NCBI GenBank assembly: GCA_964019695.1
Contig: OZ026515.1
Span: forward strand, 141,357,549 to 141,421,548
DNA length: 64,000 bases
Direction of reading: 5' to 3'
Source of the DNA: Loripinus fragilis
Lineage: Eukaryota; Mollusca; Bivalvia; Lucinida; Lucinidae
Shown: positions 62,901 through 63,826 of the stretch, in pieces
Position numbering within the stretch: position 1 is the stretch's first letter
Layout: each line of letters opens with the position of its first letter
Position numbers and translations under genes: made by a program
Notes under the pieces: model-generated
Database searches by the model: none
The model's input: the letters and a program-made list of their open reading frames with translations, nothing else
What the model was told of the DNA's origin: nothing

Positions 62901-63220
62901 TCCTTATCAACAGTGTTGAGTCCTACAGAAAATAGTAGAATTCAAGGACTTTTCAAGGACTTTTCAAGGCCTTCGAGTGATTTTCTAATACTTTTCAAGG
63001 CAGATTTAATTTTCAAAGAATTTTCAAGCAAGCCCTACAAATTCAAGTACTTTCCAAGCCTGTGCGAACCCTGTAAGTGCAAATATGTTTCGATTCCTTA
63101 TAAGACCCTACTACCCTTAATAGACCCTACCTTTCCTTTGATTTCAAACTGCAGCTGCCTGACTGCAATATCATAATCATCAGCCTTGCTTTCTGTGTTC
63201 TCTTCTGGTTTACCCTGTTT
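14894..63220 (-). CDS. NOP14: NOP14 nucleolar protein, 3' part (16 exons, N-terminus outside window)
   Basis: This is the C-terminal 639 residues of a NOP14 homologue, a component of the 90S pre-ribosome (SSU processome) needed in the nucleolus for 18S rRNA maturation and 40S assembly. Exons, in transcript order: 63220-63131, 61090-61022, 59241-59153, 57696-57494, 54457-54330, 44394-44343, 38271-38141, 36985-36761, 33440-33276, 30813-30723, 29247-29172, 27998-27921, 20843-20699, 18544-18423, 16656-16498, 14990-14894. All introns are GT-AG and the phases agree throughout. Family landmarks are DDYDIAVRQLQFEIK (residues ~13-27), PTDRLKTEEEIAKEE, YRSADDLDDGF, an acidic linker, ELPYTFEAPKTYDDL, HPSLAEGN, LFPTSDFHHPVTTP, KRFIPEVINFL and KKEMKGARREIKKDNQFLAR, ending in DAERKRKVKNIY. 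The N-terminal exons (roughly 200+ residues) lie past 64000. The family is recognised from memory of conserved motifs, not from a search. Introns are repeat-rich, and three exons have duplicated fragments nearby. Confidence 0.95.
14991..16497 (-). other. NOP14 intron (o-p): two hairpins
   Basis: Holds a hairpin at 15121-15158 (AAAATGACCATACAATGGTCATTTT) in shortened form AAAATGACCATA...TGGTCATTTT, and a 150 bp inverted repeat at 15899-16047 (TCTTTTGATATCAAGTTTAC and complement). No other exon was seen. Confidence 0.6.
15899..16047. repeat. Long hairpin, ~50 bp arms
   Basis: The left arm ATACCAGGTTCGAGTCTTTT through GGCTTTGAGAA pairs with a right arm TTCTCAAAGCC through AAAAGACACTCACCTTGTAT. 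The loop is about 45 bases. MITE-like. Confidence 0.85.
16498..16656 (-). CDS. NOP14: NOP14 exon o, basic conserved core
   Basis: This 159-base exon encodes FDGKKKKKRGTRDFNEKQKL, LHKHKKEMKGARREIKKDNQ and FLARQKLKDQLE. The L.HK.K+E.KGA.REI+KDN.FLAR block is the strongest NOP14 signature in the window, and the lysine run may act as a nuclear localisation signal. The acceptor is TTTTACAG and the donor GTAAGTC. Confidence 0.96.
16948..17152. mobile_element. pogo/Tigger-like palindromic MITE
   Basis: CAGTAAAACCTGTGTAAAAC and a slightly mutated right end (GGTTTTAATG), with the GAATGCTCC/GGAGCATTC hairpin in the centre. In the NOP14 intron between exons n and o. Confidence 0.87.
17884..18092 (+). 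mobile_element. tRNA-derived SINE, full length
   Basis: The head AGCGCAGTGGCTCAATGGTA and CGCGAGTTCAAGCCTC resemble tRNA A- and B-boxes. The body CTTGAGCAAGACACATTTAT and a (CAAA)n tail follow. Not an independent tRNA gene: no cloverleaf is maintained past the B-box. Confidence 0.87.
18150..18385. mobile_element. Palindromic MITE of the AACAGTTTGGACCCAGATCA family
   Basis: Left part TTTGTCGTCTGCTGATTTTA, centre GAAACCAGATCAGGCCTGAC then its complement, right AGCAGATGACACTATTAGG with a short tandem second copy. Ends close to NOP14 exon n (18423). Confidence 0.8.
18423..18544 (-). CDS. NOP14: NOP14 exon n
   Basis: This 122-base exon encodes TTLKDFVCRCEESCDKKQPF then LVMLKKKPRPLKMFEPKMEE, plus two bases of a threonine codon. 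KP.PLK.F.P.. is a NOP14 motif. The acceptor is TTTTTCAG and the donor GTATGT. The frame remains open past the donor for about 80 bases, but only this donor joins in frame to exon o. Confidence 0.92.
18562..18780. mobile_element. Palindromic MITE of the AAGCGCCAATC family
   Basis: Begins TTAACCATTTAAGCGCCAAT. The centre CAGATCAGACTGCTCCTACA is followed by its complement. The right end is less clear. Confidence 0.7.
18905..19640. repeat. Tandem repeat, ~120-150 bp unit, about 5 copies
   Basis: Units share TTTGACCCCACCCCCTGGGT, GTGTGTCTGTGGGCAAAATA, TTTAATTTGATATGCAACAT and CTTTCAGAAAAAGATA. Related fragments at 6890 and 11740. Confidence 0.9.
19641..19990 (+). mobile_element. pearl/Helitron-like 3' end with hairpin
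   Basis: About 19900-19975 has a (GGAC)n-type run (GGCGGACGGACAGACGG) and then TATCCCTCCGACTTCGTCGG and GGGATA, a stem-loop with a TTCG loop. Run plus hairpin is the arrangement seen at the ends of the satellite arrays in this window. Confidence 0.65.
20298..20395 (-). mobile_element. tRNA-like SINE head
   Basis: On the minus strand the segment reads like a tRNA 5' half (AATAGCTCAGTTGGTAGAGT) and a weak B-box. Only the head is recognisable. Confidence 0.55.
20545..20690. mobile_element. MITE of the AACAGTTTGGACCCAGATCA family (partial)
   Basis: GACAATTTCTGTCGTCTGCT, AACAGTTTGGACCCAGATCA and a right end CCAGCATGTAAAGAGTTA. The second arm is largely lost. The element ends within 15 bases of NOP14 exon m. 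Confidence 0.75.
20699..20843 (-). CDS. NOP14: NOP14 exon m
   Basis: This 145-base exon ends in phase 0. It encodes RMTAIHQTLVLLDEFSKLYT, SLPCYREIFTPVLSMCEKLP and RDLYTDTVQ. The hydrophobic helix followed by LY.SLP....I..P.L fits the NOP14 C-terminal region. The acceptor is TATTTCAG and the donor GTATAAC. The 7 kb intron before it contains the pearl-like satellite array. Confidence 0.93.
21043..26125 (+). repeat. pearl-like satellite array, ~160 bp core, about 30 copies, with internal 3.1 kb duplication
   Basis: Cores share AAACTCATCCAAGCTTTTAT, AGAATGAAGAAGATCCAATC, GGAGCTAGAGTGGTCACAAC and GATGCTCAAGGGCAGCTAAC. Entry segments beginning ACAAGTAG.CCAATGGGC occur at 21043 and 24155, 3,112 bp apart, and the sequence following them is largely the same. 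Terminal hairpins occur at 23446-23477, 25819-25850 and 26089-26120. Two or three elements were probably nested or duplicated. It lies in the NOP14 intron between exons l and m. Confidence 0.93.
26126..27068. other. Intronic sequence with one dispersed repeat
   Basis: About 26145-26330 (CCCATGGCACCGCGAGGAAG, AGAGCAGC) is the inverse relative of 59610-59770. The remainder shows no recognised feature. Confidence 0.55.
27205..27306. repeat. Inverted repeat with CCCCCCCTAGACCCAAGA arms
   Basis: CCCCCCCTAGACCCAAGA at about 27210 is complemented by TCTTGGGTCTAGGTGGGGGG at about 27282, enclosing about 55 bases that include the ATATGTTGTATACATATA near-palindrome. Confidence 0.85.
27307..27920. other. 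Intronic, one MITE fragment
   Basis: About 27725-27845 is a copy of the CAGTGTAGACCCTG family (AGCAAACAGTTCAGGCCTGG and CACTGTTTGCCAAAGTATCC). The remainder is unassigned. Confidence 0.55.
27921..27998 (-). CDS. NOP14: NOP14 exon l
   Basis: This 78-base exon encodes CDSKWSVSDLLSTEVEAKTF then DSDTF, with the split serine before it and two bases of an arginine codon after. The acceptor is TCTCCTCAG and the donor GTAACC. Family similarity here is weaker; inclusion rests on exact phase agreement and position. Confidence 0.88.
28048..28180. mobile_element. MITE of the AACAGTTTGGACCCAG family (partial)
   Basis: TCTTTCCTTGCTAGCAGAGA, TCATCTGCTGATAACCTTTG, AACAGTTTGGACCCAGAACA and the complementary GGTCTGGATCCAAACTGTTC. 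The right end is joined to unrelated satellite-like sequence. Confidence 0.8.
28503..28740. mobile_element. Palindromic MITE with TGAGCCGCAACATG ends
   Basis: The left end TGAGCCGCAACATGTGATTT is complemented at the right end (28716-28740). The centre AGGCTCTGATCAGACTGCGC is followed by its complement. A second copy lies at 37425-37662. Confidence 0.9.
28960..29020. repeat. Short direct repeat
   Basis: GAAGGATAGGGTCTGTTTTG occurs twice about 22 bases apart. Confidence 0.85.
29172..29247 (-). CDS. NOP14: NOP14 exon k
   Basis: This 76-base exon encodes IEQVVPPFKPVGKNINLLHV then TAKAE, with the isoleucine codon shared with exon j and two bases left over. The PF+..GKN..LL pattern fits NOP14. 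The acceptor is TATTTTCAG and the donor GTAAGTTTC. Confidence 0.92.
29281..29530. mobile_element. Degenerate palindromic MITE of the CCCTGATCAGGTGCC family
   Basis: The centre AACAGTGGAGACCCTGATCA is complemented by CTGATCTTGGTCTGCACTGTTTG-like sequence. Left end TTAACCCCTTTTGGC, right part CCAAGGGTTAAAC: TTAA at both edges. Confidence 0.65.
29745..30493 (+). repeat. pearl-like element: 120 bp satellite with hairpin end
   Basis: The start GGGCCTTAGGGCCCTGGATC is followed by about five units with GTGGTTCAGGAGATGTCATT, AGAGCTCTGGCGGCC and GAACATTTCTGTGAAATTAT. It ends with a CAGACAGACG run and the hairpin at 30460-30491 (AGCTCACC...GCCTTCGGC...GGTGAGCT). Same family as 7100-7640. Confidence 0.88.
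30723..30813 (-). CDS. NOP14: NOP14 exon j
   Basis: This 91-base exon encodes YVSSSKRFIPEVINFLRGLI then FLAADKQQGK, leaving one base. RFIPE.INFL is a conserved NOP14 helix. The acceptor is TTGTTACAG and the donor GTAAGTTA. A partial second copy of its 5' end lies directly upstream in the transcript. Confidence 0.94.
30829..30893 (-). pseudogene. Partial tandem copy of NOP14 exon j 5' end
   Basis: The segment from about 30829 to 30893 repeats the first ~43 nt of exon j with its acceptor and the AACAACAACA upstream tract, almost base for base (one visible change in the exon part, CTTTG for CTTGG). It lacks the exon's 3' half and donor. Confidence 0.88.
31189..31388. mobile_element. pogo/Tigger-like palindromic MITE, TA target site
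   Basis: The left end is CAGTTAAACTTGTCTTAAGC and the right end complementary (AAGACAGGTTTTACTG), flanked by TA at 31187-31188 and 31389-31390. Confidence 0.88.
31864..32057. mobile_element. pogo/Tigger-like palindromic MITE, right end deleted
   Basis: The left end is CAGTAAAACATGTCTTAAGC. The right end has lost most of AGGTTTTA (reads GCTTAAGACTGTAG). Inner GCAGAACGCTCC hairpin present. Confidence 0.85.
32305..32985 (-). mobile_element. Two tRNA-derived SINE copies of a second family
   Basis: Two copies on the minus strand: 32605-32305 and 32985-32705. The heads contain CGCGAGTTTGATCCCGGC-type B-boxes and an A-box with GTGGGTAATGTGTCTGAC (32975-32945). The bodies share CAGCTATGGTCATGTC and TTCACCTAACCACACTTTTT. 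The tail reads T-rich (AAACAAACAAA on the minus strand). An unrelated SINE head fragment lies at 33003-33043. Confidence 0.8.
33069..33268. mobile_element. pogo/Tigger-like MITE abutting a NOP14 splice donor
   Basis: CAGTAAAACCTGTCTTGAAC and the complementary right end GCTTAAGACAGGTTTTACTG. The right edge is 7 bases from exon i, so the transcript reads exon, GTAACTC, MITE. The flanks are CA and GA rather than TA, probably mutated. Confidence 0.88.
33276..33440 (-). CDS. NOP14: NOP14 exon i
   Basis: This 165-base exon (55 codons) encodes MLLLKLVSVLFPTSDFHHPV, TTPSLIFMCQILSKSPVNHG and RDIAAGLFLSNLCLE. LFPTSDF.HPV.TP is one of the best conserved NOP14 motifs. The acceptor is TTTGTAG and the donor GTAACTC. 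A palindromic MITE (33069-33268) begins seven bases into the intron, leaving only the consensus part of the donor free of it. Confidence 0.95.
33470..33643. mobile_element. pogo/Tigger-like palindromic MITE
   Basis: GTAAAACCTGTCTATAATGG and a complementary right end. Part of the central hairpin is deleted (GGTCAAAACTTTTGACC remains). Confidence 0.83.
33652..33838 (-). pseudogene. Two partial copies of NOP14 exon i
   Basis: Two ~110 bp units hold the 5' ~68 nt of exon i plus upstream intron. They retain FPTSDFHHPVTTP or FSTSDFHHPVTTP in one frame and then run into intron sequence. The exon's AG acceptor is not kept at the equivalent position (TTTGTTACTGCT instead of TTTGTAGATGCT). They are exon fragments unlikely to be used normally. 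Confidence 0.85.
33850..34659. other. Intronic; dispersed repeat at 34231-34500
   Basis: 34231-34500 (CAATCAAGCACCACACCTGA and following) is the inverse relative of 54060-54270 and, in part, 28406-28475. It holds long open frames on both strands that are by-products of the repeat. Confidence 0.6.
34660..34850 (-). pseudogene. Two more partial copies of NOP14 exon i
   Basis: A second pair of the same unit (centres about 34700 and 34810), separated from the first pair by about 0.8 kb that includes a repeat-derived block (34231-34500). The exon part is again only the 5' half. With 33652-33838 there are four fragments upstream of the true exon in transcript order. Confidence 0.85.
34851..35560. 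repeat. Minisatellite, ~44 bp unit, about 16 copies
   Basis: The unit is TCTTGTACATGTATAATTAT followed by CCCAGATATGTGAATATGAA and TCAG. Copies carry scattered substitutions; some lack a few bases. Confidence 0.95.
35606..35740. mobile_element. Fragment of a CAGGGGCGGATCC-ended element
   Basis: CAGGGGCGGATCCAGGATTT, a G-run and TTGATTTTATCTCATTTTTC match one side of the element at 60174-60405. Only one end is present here. Confidence 0.75.
35769..36884 (-). repeat. Eight-copy 140 bp tandem of the NOP14 exon h 3' segment with its splice donor
   Basis: The donor dinucleotide regions recur at about 35781, 35919, 36059, 36199, 36339, 36479, 36618 and 36758, a 138-140 bp period. Each unit is 117 nt of exon (39 codons, phase 0), then the donor and a 23 nt spacer that begins GT, ends AG and contains an in-frame TAA. 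Copies are nearly identical. Copies at about 35930-36190 encode CEKKAG where others have CERKAG, and one copy (36618) has a weakened GTAATT donor. Only the 36758 copy carries the exon's 5' half. Confidence 0.95.
36761..36985 (-). CDS. NOP14: NOP14 exon h (full-length copy of the tandemly repeated exon)
   Basis: This 225-base exon (75 codons, phase 0 to 0) encodes VLFTHLVQFFCDLCIQDPPQ, LEFADRLTKHLFELTQLSPL and AAAQAVVMNIADRQEEFRQI, ending CERKAGRGLYPGLDT. The acceptor is TTTTCCAG and the donor GTAAGTTTC. Its last 117 bases (36877-36761) plus the donor and 23 nt of spacer form the unit that is repeated seven more times downstream in the transcript (to 35769). This copy was chosen because only it is contiguous with the 5' half of the exon. 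Confidence 0.93.
37173..37362 (-). mobile_element. tRNA-derived SINE
   Basis: Reads, on the minus strand, head GGGAGCGCAGTGGTAGAGTG then CTTGG..., B-box, CTTGAGCAAGAACATTAATA and a tail complementary to TTTGATTTGATTCTTTATG. Same family as 821-1235. Part of the A-box is deleted. Confidence 0.85.
37425..37662. mobile_element. Palindromic MITE with TGAGCCG ends
   Basis: The left TGAGCCGTGACATGTGATTT is complemented at right by GGGATCTCATGTAGAGGCTC. Relative of 28503-28740. The frame with SKG/KGSDQPAHT on the minus strand is a by-product. Confidence 0.87.
37880..38010. mobile_element. Short palindrome of the GATCAGGCAGCTC type
   Basis: AACCCAGATCAGGCAGCTCT is followed by its near complement AGCTACCTGATCAGGGTC. 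Left end TTAACCTTTTACCTC. Confidence 0.65.
38141..38271 (-). CDS. NOP14: NOP14 exon g
   Basis: This 131-base exon starts with the last two bases of an alanine codon and ends in phase 0. It encodes APKTYDDLLEVLEGHDLEDQ, then LTIITRMRKCHHPSLAEGNK and QKLE. The (C/K)HHPSLAEGNK block is strongly conserved in NOP14. The acceptor is CTATTTCAG and the donor GTATAG. Confidence 0.95.
38300..38508. mobile_element. Palindromic MITE, best copy of the AACAGTTTGGATCCAGATCA family
   Basis: Left end TTAATCTTTGCATGCTGGGT, right end ACTAGTAGGTAAAGAGTTAA: a TTAA at each edge as in piggyBac-type insertions. The centre CCAGATCAGGCCCAACATTT is followed by its complement. Further copies: 10230, 12205, 18150, 20545, 28048, 39305, 40288, 43085 and 43590. 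Confidence 0.88.
38578..38890 (+). pseudogene. Non-LTR retrotransposon (LINE) relic, end of the reverse-transcriptase ORF
   Basis: Translates as RRLRWFGHVERSSGAVRTAC then DIQIDGRRG. After a frameshift near 38676 it continues GRPKLTWKKLTEKDCHEWKL and QERSNWRSGVRSAMCAASQL. The RLRWFGHVER...GRP..TW pattern is typical of the C-terminal part of LINE ORF2 proteins. A second frameshift near 38830 and loss of everything upstream show it is inactive. Confidence 0.85.
39305..39475. mobile_element. MITE of the AACAGTTTGGATC family
   Basis: CTGCTAGCGGCAAATTTTGT, CAGTTTGGAGTCAGATCAGG and the complementary CATCTAGATCCAAACTGTTT. Confidence 0.78.
39587..40086. mobile_element. 500 bp MITE with ~60 bp terminal inverted repeats
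   Basis: The left arm CACTGTAGTCATACCACTAC and TTTGGGTCTCGTCAC is complemented by 40030-40086 (GTGACGAGACCCAAATGGCG, GGAATGACTACAGTG). Internally ATTACGGTTTCGTCAT and its complement form another palindrome (39806-39850). Flanking GTTTT on both sides could be a target duplication. Superfamily not assigned. Confidence 0.87.
40288..40500. mobile_element. MITE of the AACAGTTTGGATTCAGATCA family
   Basis: TTAACTCTTTCCTTGCTAGC at left, AACAGTTCGGACACAGATCA in the centre followed by its complement, and GTCAGCAGACGACGACAGAC at right. Confidence 0.85.
40600..41575 (+). repeat. pearl-like element: ~180-190 bp core, 4 copies, (ACGG) run and hairpin end
   Basis: Cores share TCCTTCATGCATATGTTCAA, AAATTGCTCCATCAAAAGCT and GGAGTTGATCGGCCCATGAA. 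The right side has GACCGACGGACACACGGACG and then a stem TATACCCCC...GGGGGTATAA (41532-41568). ACGG runs followed by a hairpin are characteristic of bivalve pearl elements. Confidence 0.88.
41887..42094 (-). mobile_element. tRNA-derived SINE, full length
   Basis: On the minus strand: head GGGAGCGCAGTGGCTCAGTG, B-box GGGTTCGAGCCTC, body CTTGAGCAAGACACATTTAT and a (CAAA)n-type tail. Same family as 17884-18092. Confidence 0.88.
42174..43063. mobile_element. 890 bp mariner-like non-autonomous element with X-box-like palindromes
   Basis: Terminal repeats of about 33 bp: CGAGGGTTAGTCAAAAATAA then CTGAGCCCTACC at left, and the complement (with T for C changes) at right, flanked by TA at 42172-42173 and 43064-43065. 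CGAGGG-type ends with TA duplication suggest the Tc1/mariner group. No transposase: the longest frame (about 60 codons) lacks recognisable motifs. Five X-box-like palindromes lie at 42318-42331, 42471-42483, 42529-42542, 42837-42850 and 42905-42919. Confidence 0.86.
43085..43245. mobile_element. MITE of the AACAGTGTGGATCCAGATCA family (partial)
   Basis: AACAGTGTGGATCCAGATCA then GGCCCGG, and a right side TTATTAGCAGACGACACAAA. Confidence 0.75.
43590..43765. mobile_element. MITE of the AACAGTTTGGATCCTGATCA family
   Basis: AACAGTTTGGATCCTGATCA then GGTCAC, followed by the complement GACCTGGTCTGGGTCCAAAA. Left arm with TTTTCAAAAAACTTTTCAGG. Confidence 0.8.
43766..44342. other. Intronic, nothing recognised
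   Basis: No exon, clear element or tandem repeat seen between the MITE and NOP14 exon f. Confidence 0.5.
44343..44394 (-). CDS. NOP14: NOP14 exon f (52 nt microexon-like)
   Basis: This 52-base exon encodes KSKMMESAKKELPYTFE, leaving one base of an alanine codon. ELPYTF directly before the APK/APE-Y block is a NOP14 hallmark. The acceptor is CTTTTGCAG and the donor GTAAAT. It sits about 1.1 kb from the 7.9 kb foldback-like element that occupies the intron separating it from exon e. Confidence 0.93.
44501..44716. mobile_element. Palindromic MITE, TTAA ends, AAAGCGCCA termini
   Basis: Begins TTAACCCTTAAAGCGCCACC and ends TTGGCGCTTTAAGGGTTAA. The centre AATGAGAATCGTCTGCTGGC is followed by GACAATTCTCAT. 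TTAA at both edges fits a piggyBac-type target. Confidence 0.9.
44804..45014. mobile_element. pogo/Tigger-like palindromic MITE, TA target site
   Basis: CAGTAAAACCTGTCTTAAGC at left and GTTTAAGACAGGTTTTACTG at right, flanked by TA on both sides. Confidence 0.9.
45580..46230 (+). repeat. Minisatellite, ~45 bp unit (left arm)
   Basis: The unit is GTGACGGTGAATTGCGGTGA then ATTTCTACACACACTCTTAG and TAATT, about 13 copies, some merged with a longer variant containing ATCAAGGGATTAGGTCTGAG (45650 and 45970). Confidence 0.93.
46320..52000. repeat. Satellite core, ~225 bp unit, about two dozen copies
   Basis: Units share AGCTGGTGTTGTAGTGGCAA, ACTGCTCAGGCTAAGACAGG, AGTGCGGAGCCAGAGGGGGC, CCCCTGATAGATCAGGGC and AGCCATCTTTGCAGTGGCAC. 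Two unit types alternate (GGGCCGCAGGCCCCTGTGAC and GGGCTGCAAACCCCTATGAC), with some ~178 bp short units. A higher-order period of about 1.54 kb is visible: 46847-47053 and 48386-48592 are almost identical. The GC-rich middle can form several short hairpins. Confidence 0.93.
52010..53260 (-). repeat. Minisatellite, ~45 bp unit (right arm, inverted)
   Basis: The unit is GTAGAAATTCACCGCAATTC then ACCGTCACAATTACTAAGAG and TGTGTT, the reverse complement of the left-arm unit, about 25 copies. The longer variant with CTCAGACCTAATCCCTTGA recurs near 52190, 52600, 53100 and 53200. Confidence 0.93.
53360..54329. other. Intronic: palindrome at 53795-53900 and dispersed repeat 54001-54270
   Basis: AATGTTAAAGTGCCGGCAAT followed by ATTGTTGGCATTTTAATATT is a hairpin related to 59455-59520. 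54060-54270 is the relative of 34231-34500. The open frame on the plus strand here and the one continuing exon e on the minus strand both lie in this repeat. Confidence 0.65.
54330..54457 (-). CDS. NOP14: NOP14 exon e, end of acidic linker
   Basis: This 128-base exon reads VESDDSFNDLASDEEEENDN, then EVITEKETTVSKTIKHTSQDKE. The donor GTAAAAG at 54329 was chosen because it restores phase 0 for the next exon. The frame stays open past the donor to about 54257, but that extension runs into a repeat also present at 34231-34500 and 28406-28475, so it is taken as intron. The donor choice is the least certain boundary in the model. Confidence 0.85.
54480..55480. other. Intronic, pearl-like fragment
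   Basis: About 55040-55470 has units like the 29745-30493 family (TTTGTTCAGTGGAGCA, GAGGGTTACCCAAGGACCAT) and a near X-box (TTGCCATAGCAAC at 55430-55443). No exon seen. Confidence 0.5.
55490..56905 (+). repeat. pearl-like element: ~355 bp core, about 3.5 copies, hairpin end
   Basis: Starts GAGCAAAGCTCACATACCCC. Cores share GCAATATGTGGCTGTTCTTT, ACACAATACAACTCATCACT, AACTCAAGTAGTTGCTGAGA and GAAGGCAAAATGAGGATTAG. Ends with an ACAGACAGACAAACCAACAG run and the stem TATACCCCC...GGGGTATAA (56868-56900). Internal copies differ by a few percent. Confidence 0.9.
56911..57165. mobile_element. Palindromic MITE, TTAA ends, CAGTGAAGACCCAGATGAAA family
   Basis: Begins TTAACCCTTTCTATACTAGT and ends CATTAGTGCATAAAGGGTTA(A). 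The centre AACAGTGAAGACCCAGATGA then AATGCTGCATAATGTGGCAT and complement. Confidence 0.9.
57243..57485. mobile_element. Palindromic MITE, same family, second tandem copy
   Basis: Begins TTAACCCCTTGTATACTGTA. The centre AAATGCCGCATAATGCGGCA is a near-perfect palindrome. The right end GAATCCATTAGTGCATTATG stops about 10 bases from NOP14 exon d's donor. Confidence 0.9.
57494..57696 (-). CDS. NOP14: NOP14 exon d, acidic linker
   Basis: This 203-base exon takes two bases from exon c and leaves one. It begins FALDTTDFDYVSYKDGKLLT (conserved .SYKDGK.) and continues into a long Asp/Glu-rich low-complexity segment (YEEDGNEDGEDDGGDDKEED and on). An acidic linker at this place is typical of NOP14 proteins. 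The acceptor is TACTTTAG and the donor GTAAGA. Confidence 0.93.
57697..58130. other. Intronic, MITE-like fragment
   Basis: AGGGCCAGCACATGAGATTT near 57985 resembles the edge of other dispersed repeats (45205, 62500). Nothing else recognised. Confidence 0.45.
58131..58350. mobile_element. Palindromic MITE, TTAA ends, CCCTTTACTCCATA termini
   Basis: Begins TTAACCCTTTACTCCATA and ends TATGGAGTAAAGGGTTAA, exact inverted ends with TTAA. The centre AAAATGGAGCGTTTGCTC is followed by GAGCAAATGCTCCATTTT. A clean piggyBac-type MITE structure. Confidence 0.93.
58428..58818. repeat. Minisatellite, 32 bp unit, about 12 copies
   Basis: The unit is GACTTTCCATGTAAAGGAAG followed by AGGATAATTAAA. Copies differ by one or two bases. 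Not CRISPR-like: repeats adjoin without spacers. Confidence 0.96.
58848..59020. mobile_element. pogo/Tigger-like palindromic MITE, TA target site
   Basis: CAGTAAAACCTGTTTAAAAT at left and GTTTAACACAGGTTTTACTG at right, TA on both sides. The central hairpin is partly deleted. About 130 bases from exon c. Confidence 0.87.
59153..59241 (-). CDS. NOP14: NOP14 exon c
   Basis: Eighty-nine bases, entering in phase 0 and leaving two bases of a glycine codon. It starts ADRMRRMKGITTEESGTRAK and ends YRSADDLDDG, the conserved M/RSADDL.DGF block of NOP14, whose phenylalanine is supplied by the next exon. The acceptor is TATTTAAG and the donor GTACAG. Confidence 0.93.
59242..60170. other. Intronic: hairpin and dispersed repeat
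   Basis: 59455-59520 is a hairpin with AATGTTAAAATGCCAACCA and complement. 59610-59770 (GCTGGGGAAGAGAGAGCTGG, TGGTGCCATGAGTTGG) is the inverse relative of 26145-26330. No exon seen. Confidence 0.6.
60174..60405. mobile_element. Palindromic element with GGCGGATCCAG ends and a 17-C run
   Basis: Left GTGGCGGATCCAGATCGGAT and right ATCTTGGATCTGCCTCTG are imperfect inverted ends. The centre AAATAATTTGGTCTCAGTGA is followed by its complement. A run of 17 C (60210-60226) sits near the left end. Related to 35606-35740; hAT-like by its ends, tentative. Confidence 0.7.
60575..60800 (+). mobile_element. tRNA-derived SINE of a third family
   Basis: Head with A-box GCAGTGGCCTAGTGGTAAGA and B-box AGGTTCGAATCCCG, then a body with CACCCAGGTGTATAAATGGA and GAAAAGGGGAAATAAATAG. 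Head distances fit an internal pol III promoter. Confidence 0.83.
61022..61090 (-). CDS. NOP14: NOP14 exon b
   Basis: Sixty-nine bases, phase 0 to 0, residues 31-53: PTDRLKTEEEIAKEEKERLE followed by KLE. The acceptor is ATTCCAG and the donor GTACCG. It is a highly charged helix, matching the conserved PSDR.KTEEELAKEE segment of NOP14. Confidence 0.94.
61180..61390. mobile_element. Palindromic MITE of the AACAGTGTAGACC family
   Basis: The centre GATAAAATGCCGCATTATGC and GGCATTTCATCTGGGTC. Left arm GGGGTCACAGGTCAAAATTT, right end CAGAATGTAAAGGGTTAA. Confidence 0.88.
61640..62445. repeat. Minisatellite, ~62 bp unit, about 12-13 copies
   Basis: The unit is CCCTATATACACAAATTTCT then TTAATTTTCTATCTCATATT and CCCAACAGTGCTCTGACAAA TG. 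In the NOP14 intron between exons a and b. Confidence 0.95.
62654..63075. mobile_element. hAT-like non-autonomous element with a perfect central palindrome
   Basis: Left CAGGGTTCATACAGGCAAGT and right GCCTGTGCGAACCCTG are inverted ends. Sub-terminal TTCAAGGACTTTCCAAGG words relate it to 11231-11727. A perfect 34-base palindrome lies at 62840-62873. It ends about 55 bases from NOP14 exon a. Confidence 0.68.
63131..63220 (-). CDS. NOP14: NOP14 exon a (first in window)
   Basis: Ninety bases, phase 0 to phase 0, residues 1-30 of the partial protein. The acceptor follows a T-rich tract ending CCAG and the donor is GTAGGG. It encodes KQGKPEENTESKADDYDIAV and then RQLQFEIKGK. The DDYD..VR.L.FE.K pattern is a conserved NOP14 motif. 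At least one more coding exon must lie upstream, past the window edge. Confidence 0.93.
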
Positions 63221-63265
63221 CTGGAAAAAAAAAGAAATGGTTATAAATGATTTGTTTACAAACTA

Positions 63266-63452
63266 CAGTAAAACCTGAGTAAAACGGCCACTCAAAAATA
63301 GACAAAACAAAGATCTTAATGACAAATGGTAGCTTAATGAAGGTCAAGAGTATTGTAGAATGCTCCCCTTGGAGCATTCTGCAATACTTTGACCTGCATT
63401 AAGCGATAATTGGTCTTGAAAACCAATTTGTGGTCTTTTTGAGGTTTTACTG
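63266..63452. mobile_element. pogo/Tigger-like palindromic MITE, TA target site
   Basis: CAGTAAAACCTGAGTAAAAC at left; the right end TTTTTGAGGTTTTACTG has lost about 15 bases. TA on both sides. GAATGCTCCCCTTGGAGCAT hairpin in the centre. Confidence 0.87.
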
Positions 63453-63497
63453 TATAAAAAGAATCAACTGATGTTAAGCATTACAACTGAAGTTTTT

Positions 63498-63655
63498 TAA
63501 CCCTTTATGCACTGATAGATCTTTCCTTCTGGTTTGATACAATAAACTTGGGATGGTTCATTGTATATATTGAGAGATGACAGGTTATAATTTCCAAATA
63601 AAATTGTATTTCTTTCTCTGAAGATCATTTTTGACTTAGCAAGCCCACCTTCATG
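63498..63655. mobile_element. Half of a CCCTTTATGCACTGA-ended MITE
   Basis: Begins TTAACCCTTTATGCACTGAT, with the GGGATGGTTCATTGTATATA and GAAGATCATTTTTGACTTAG arms of the 56911-57165 family, but the central palindrome and right half are missing. Confidence 0.8.
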
Positions 63656-63826
63656 ACCCTCTTGTGATATCCGTCAAACTATTGTGTAAAAACTTTACCG
63701 ATCTGAAAAAGATTCAGTCTTGTTGAATTCTGACATCAAACAGCTGTAGGTATATGGTTTCTGATTTTGCCAGGATATATTCAGCATGTTTTCTTATGGG
63801 AAAGGACATCAGACGTCCATAATTTT

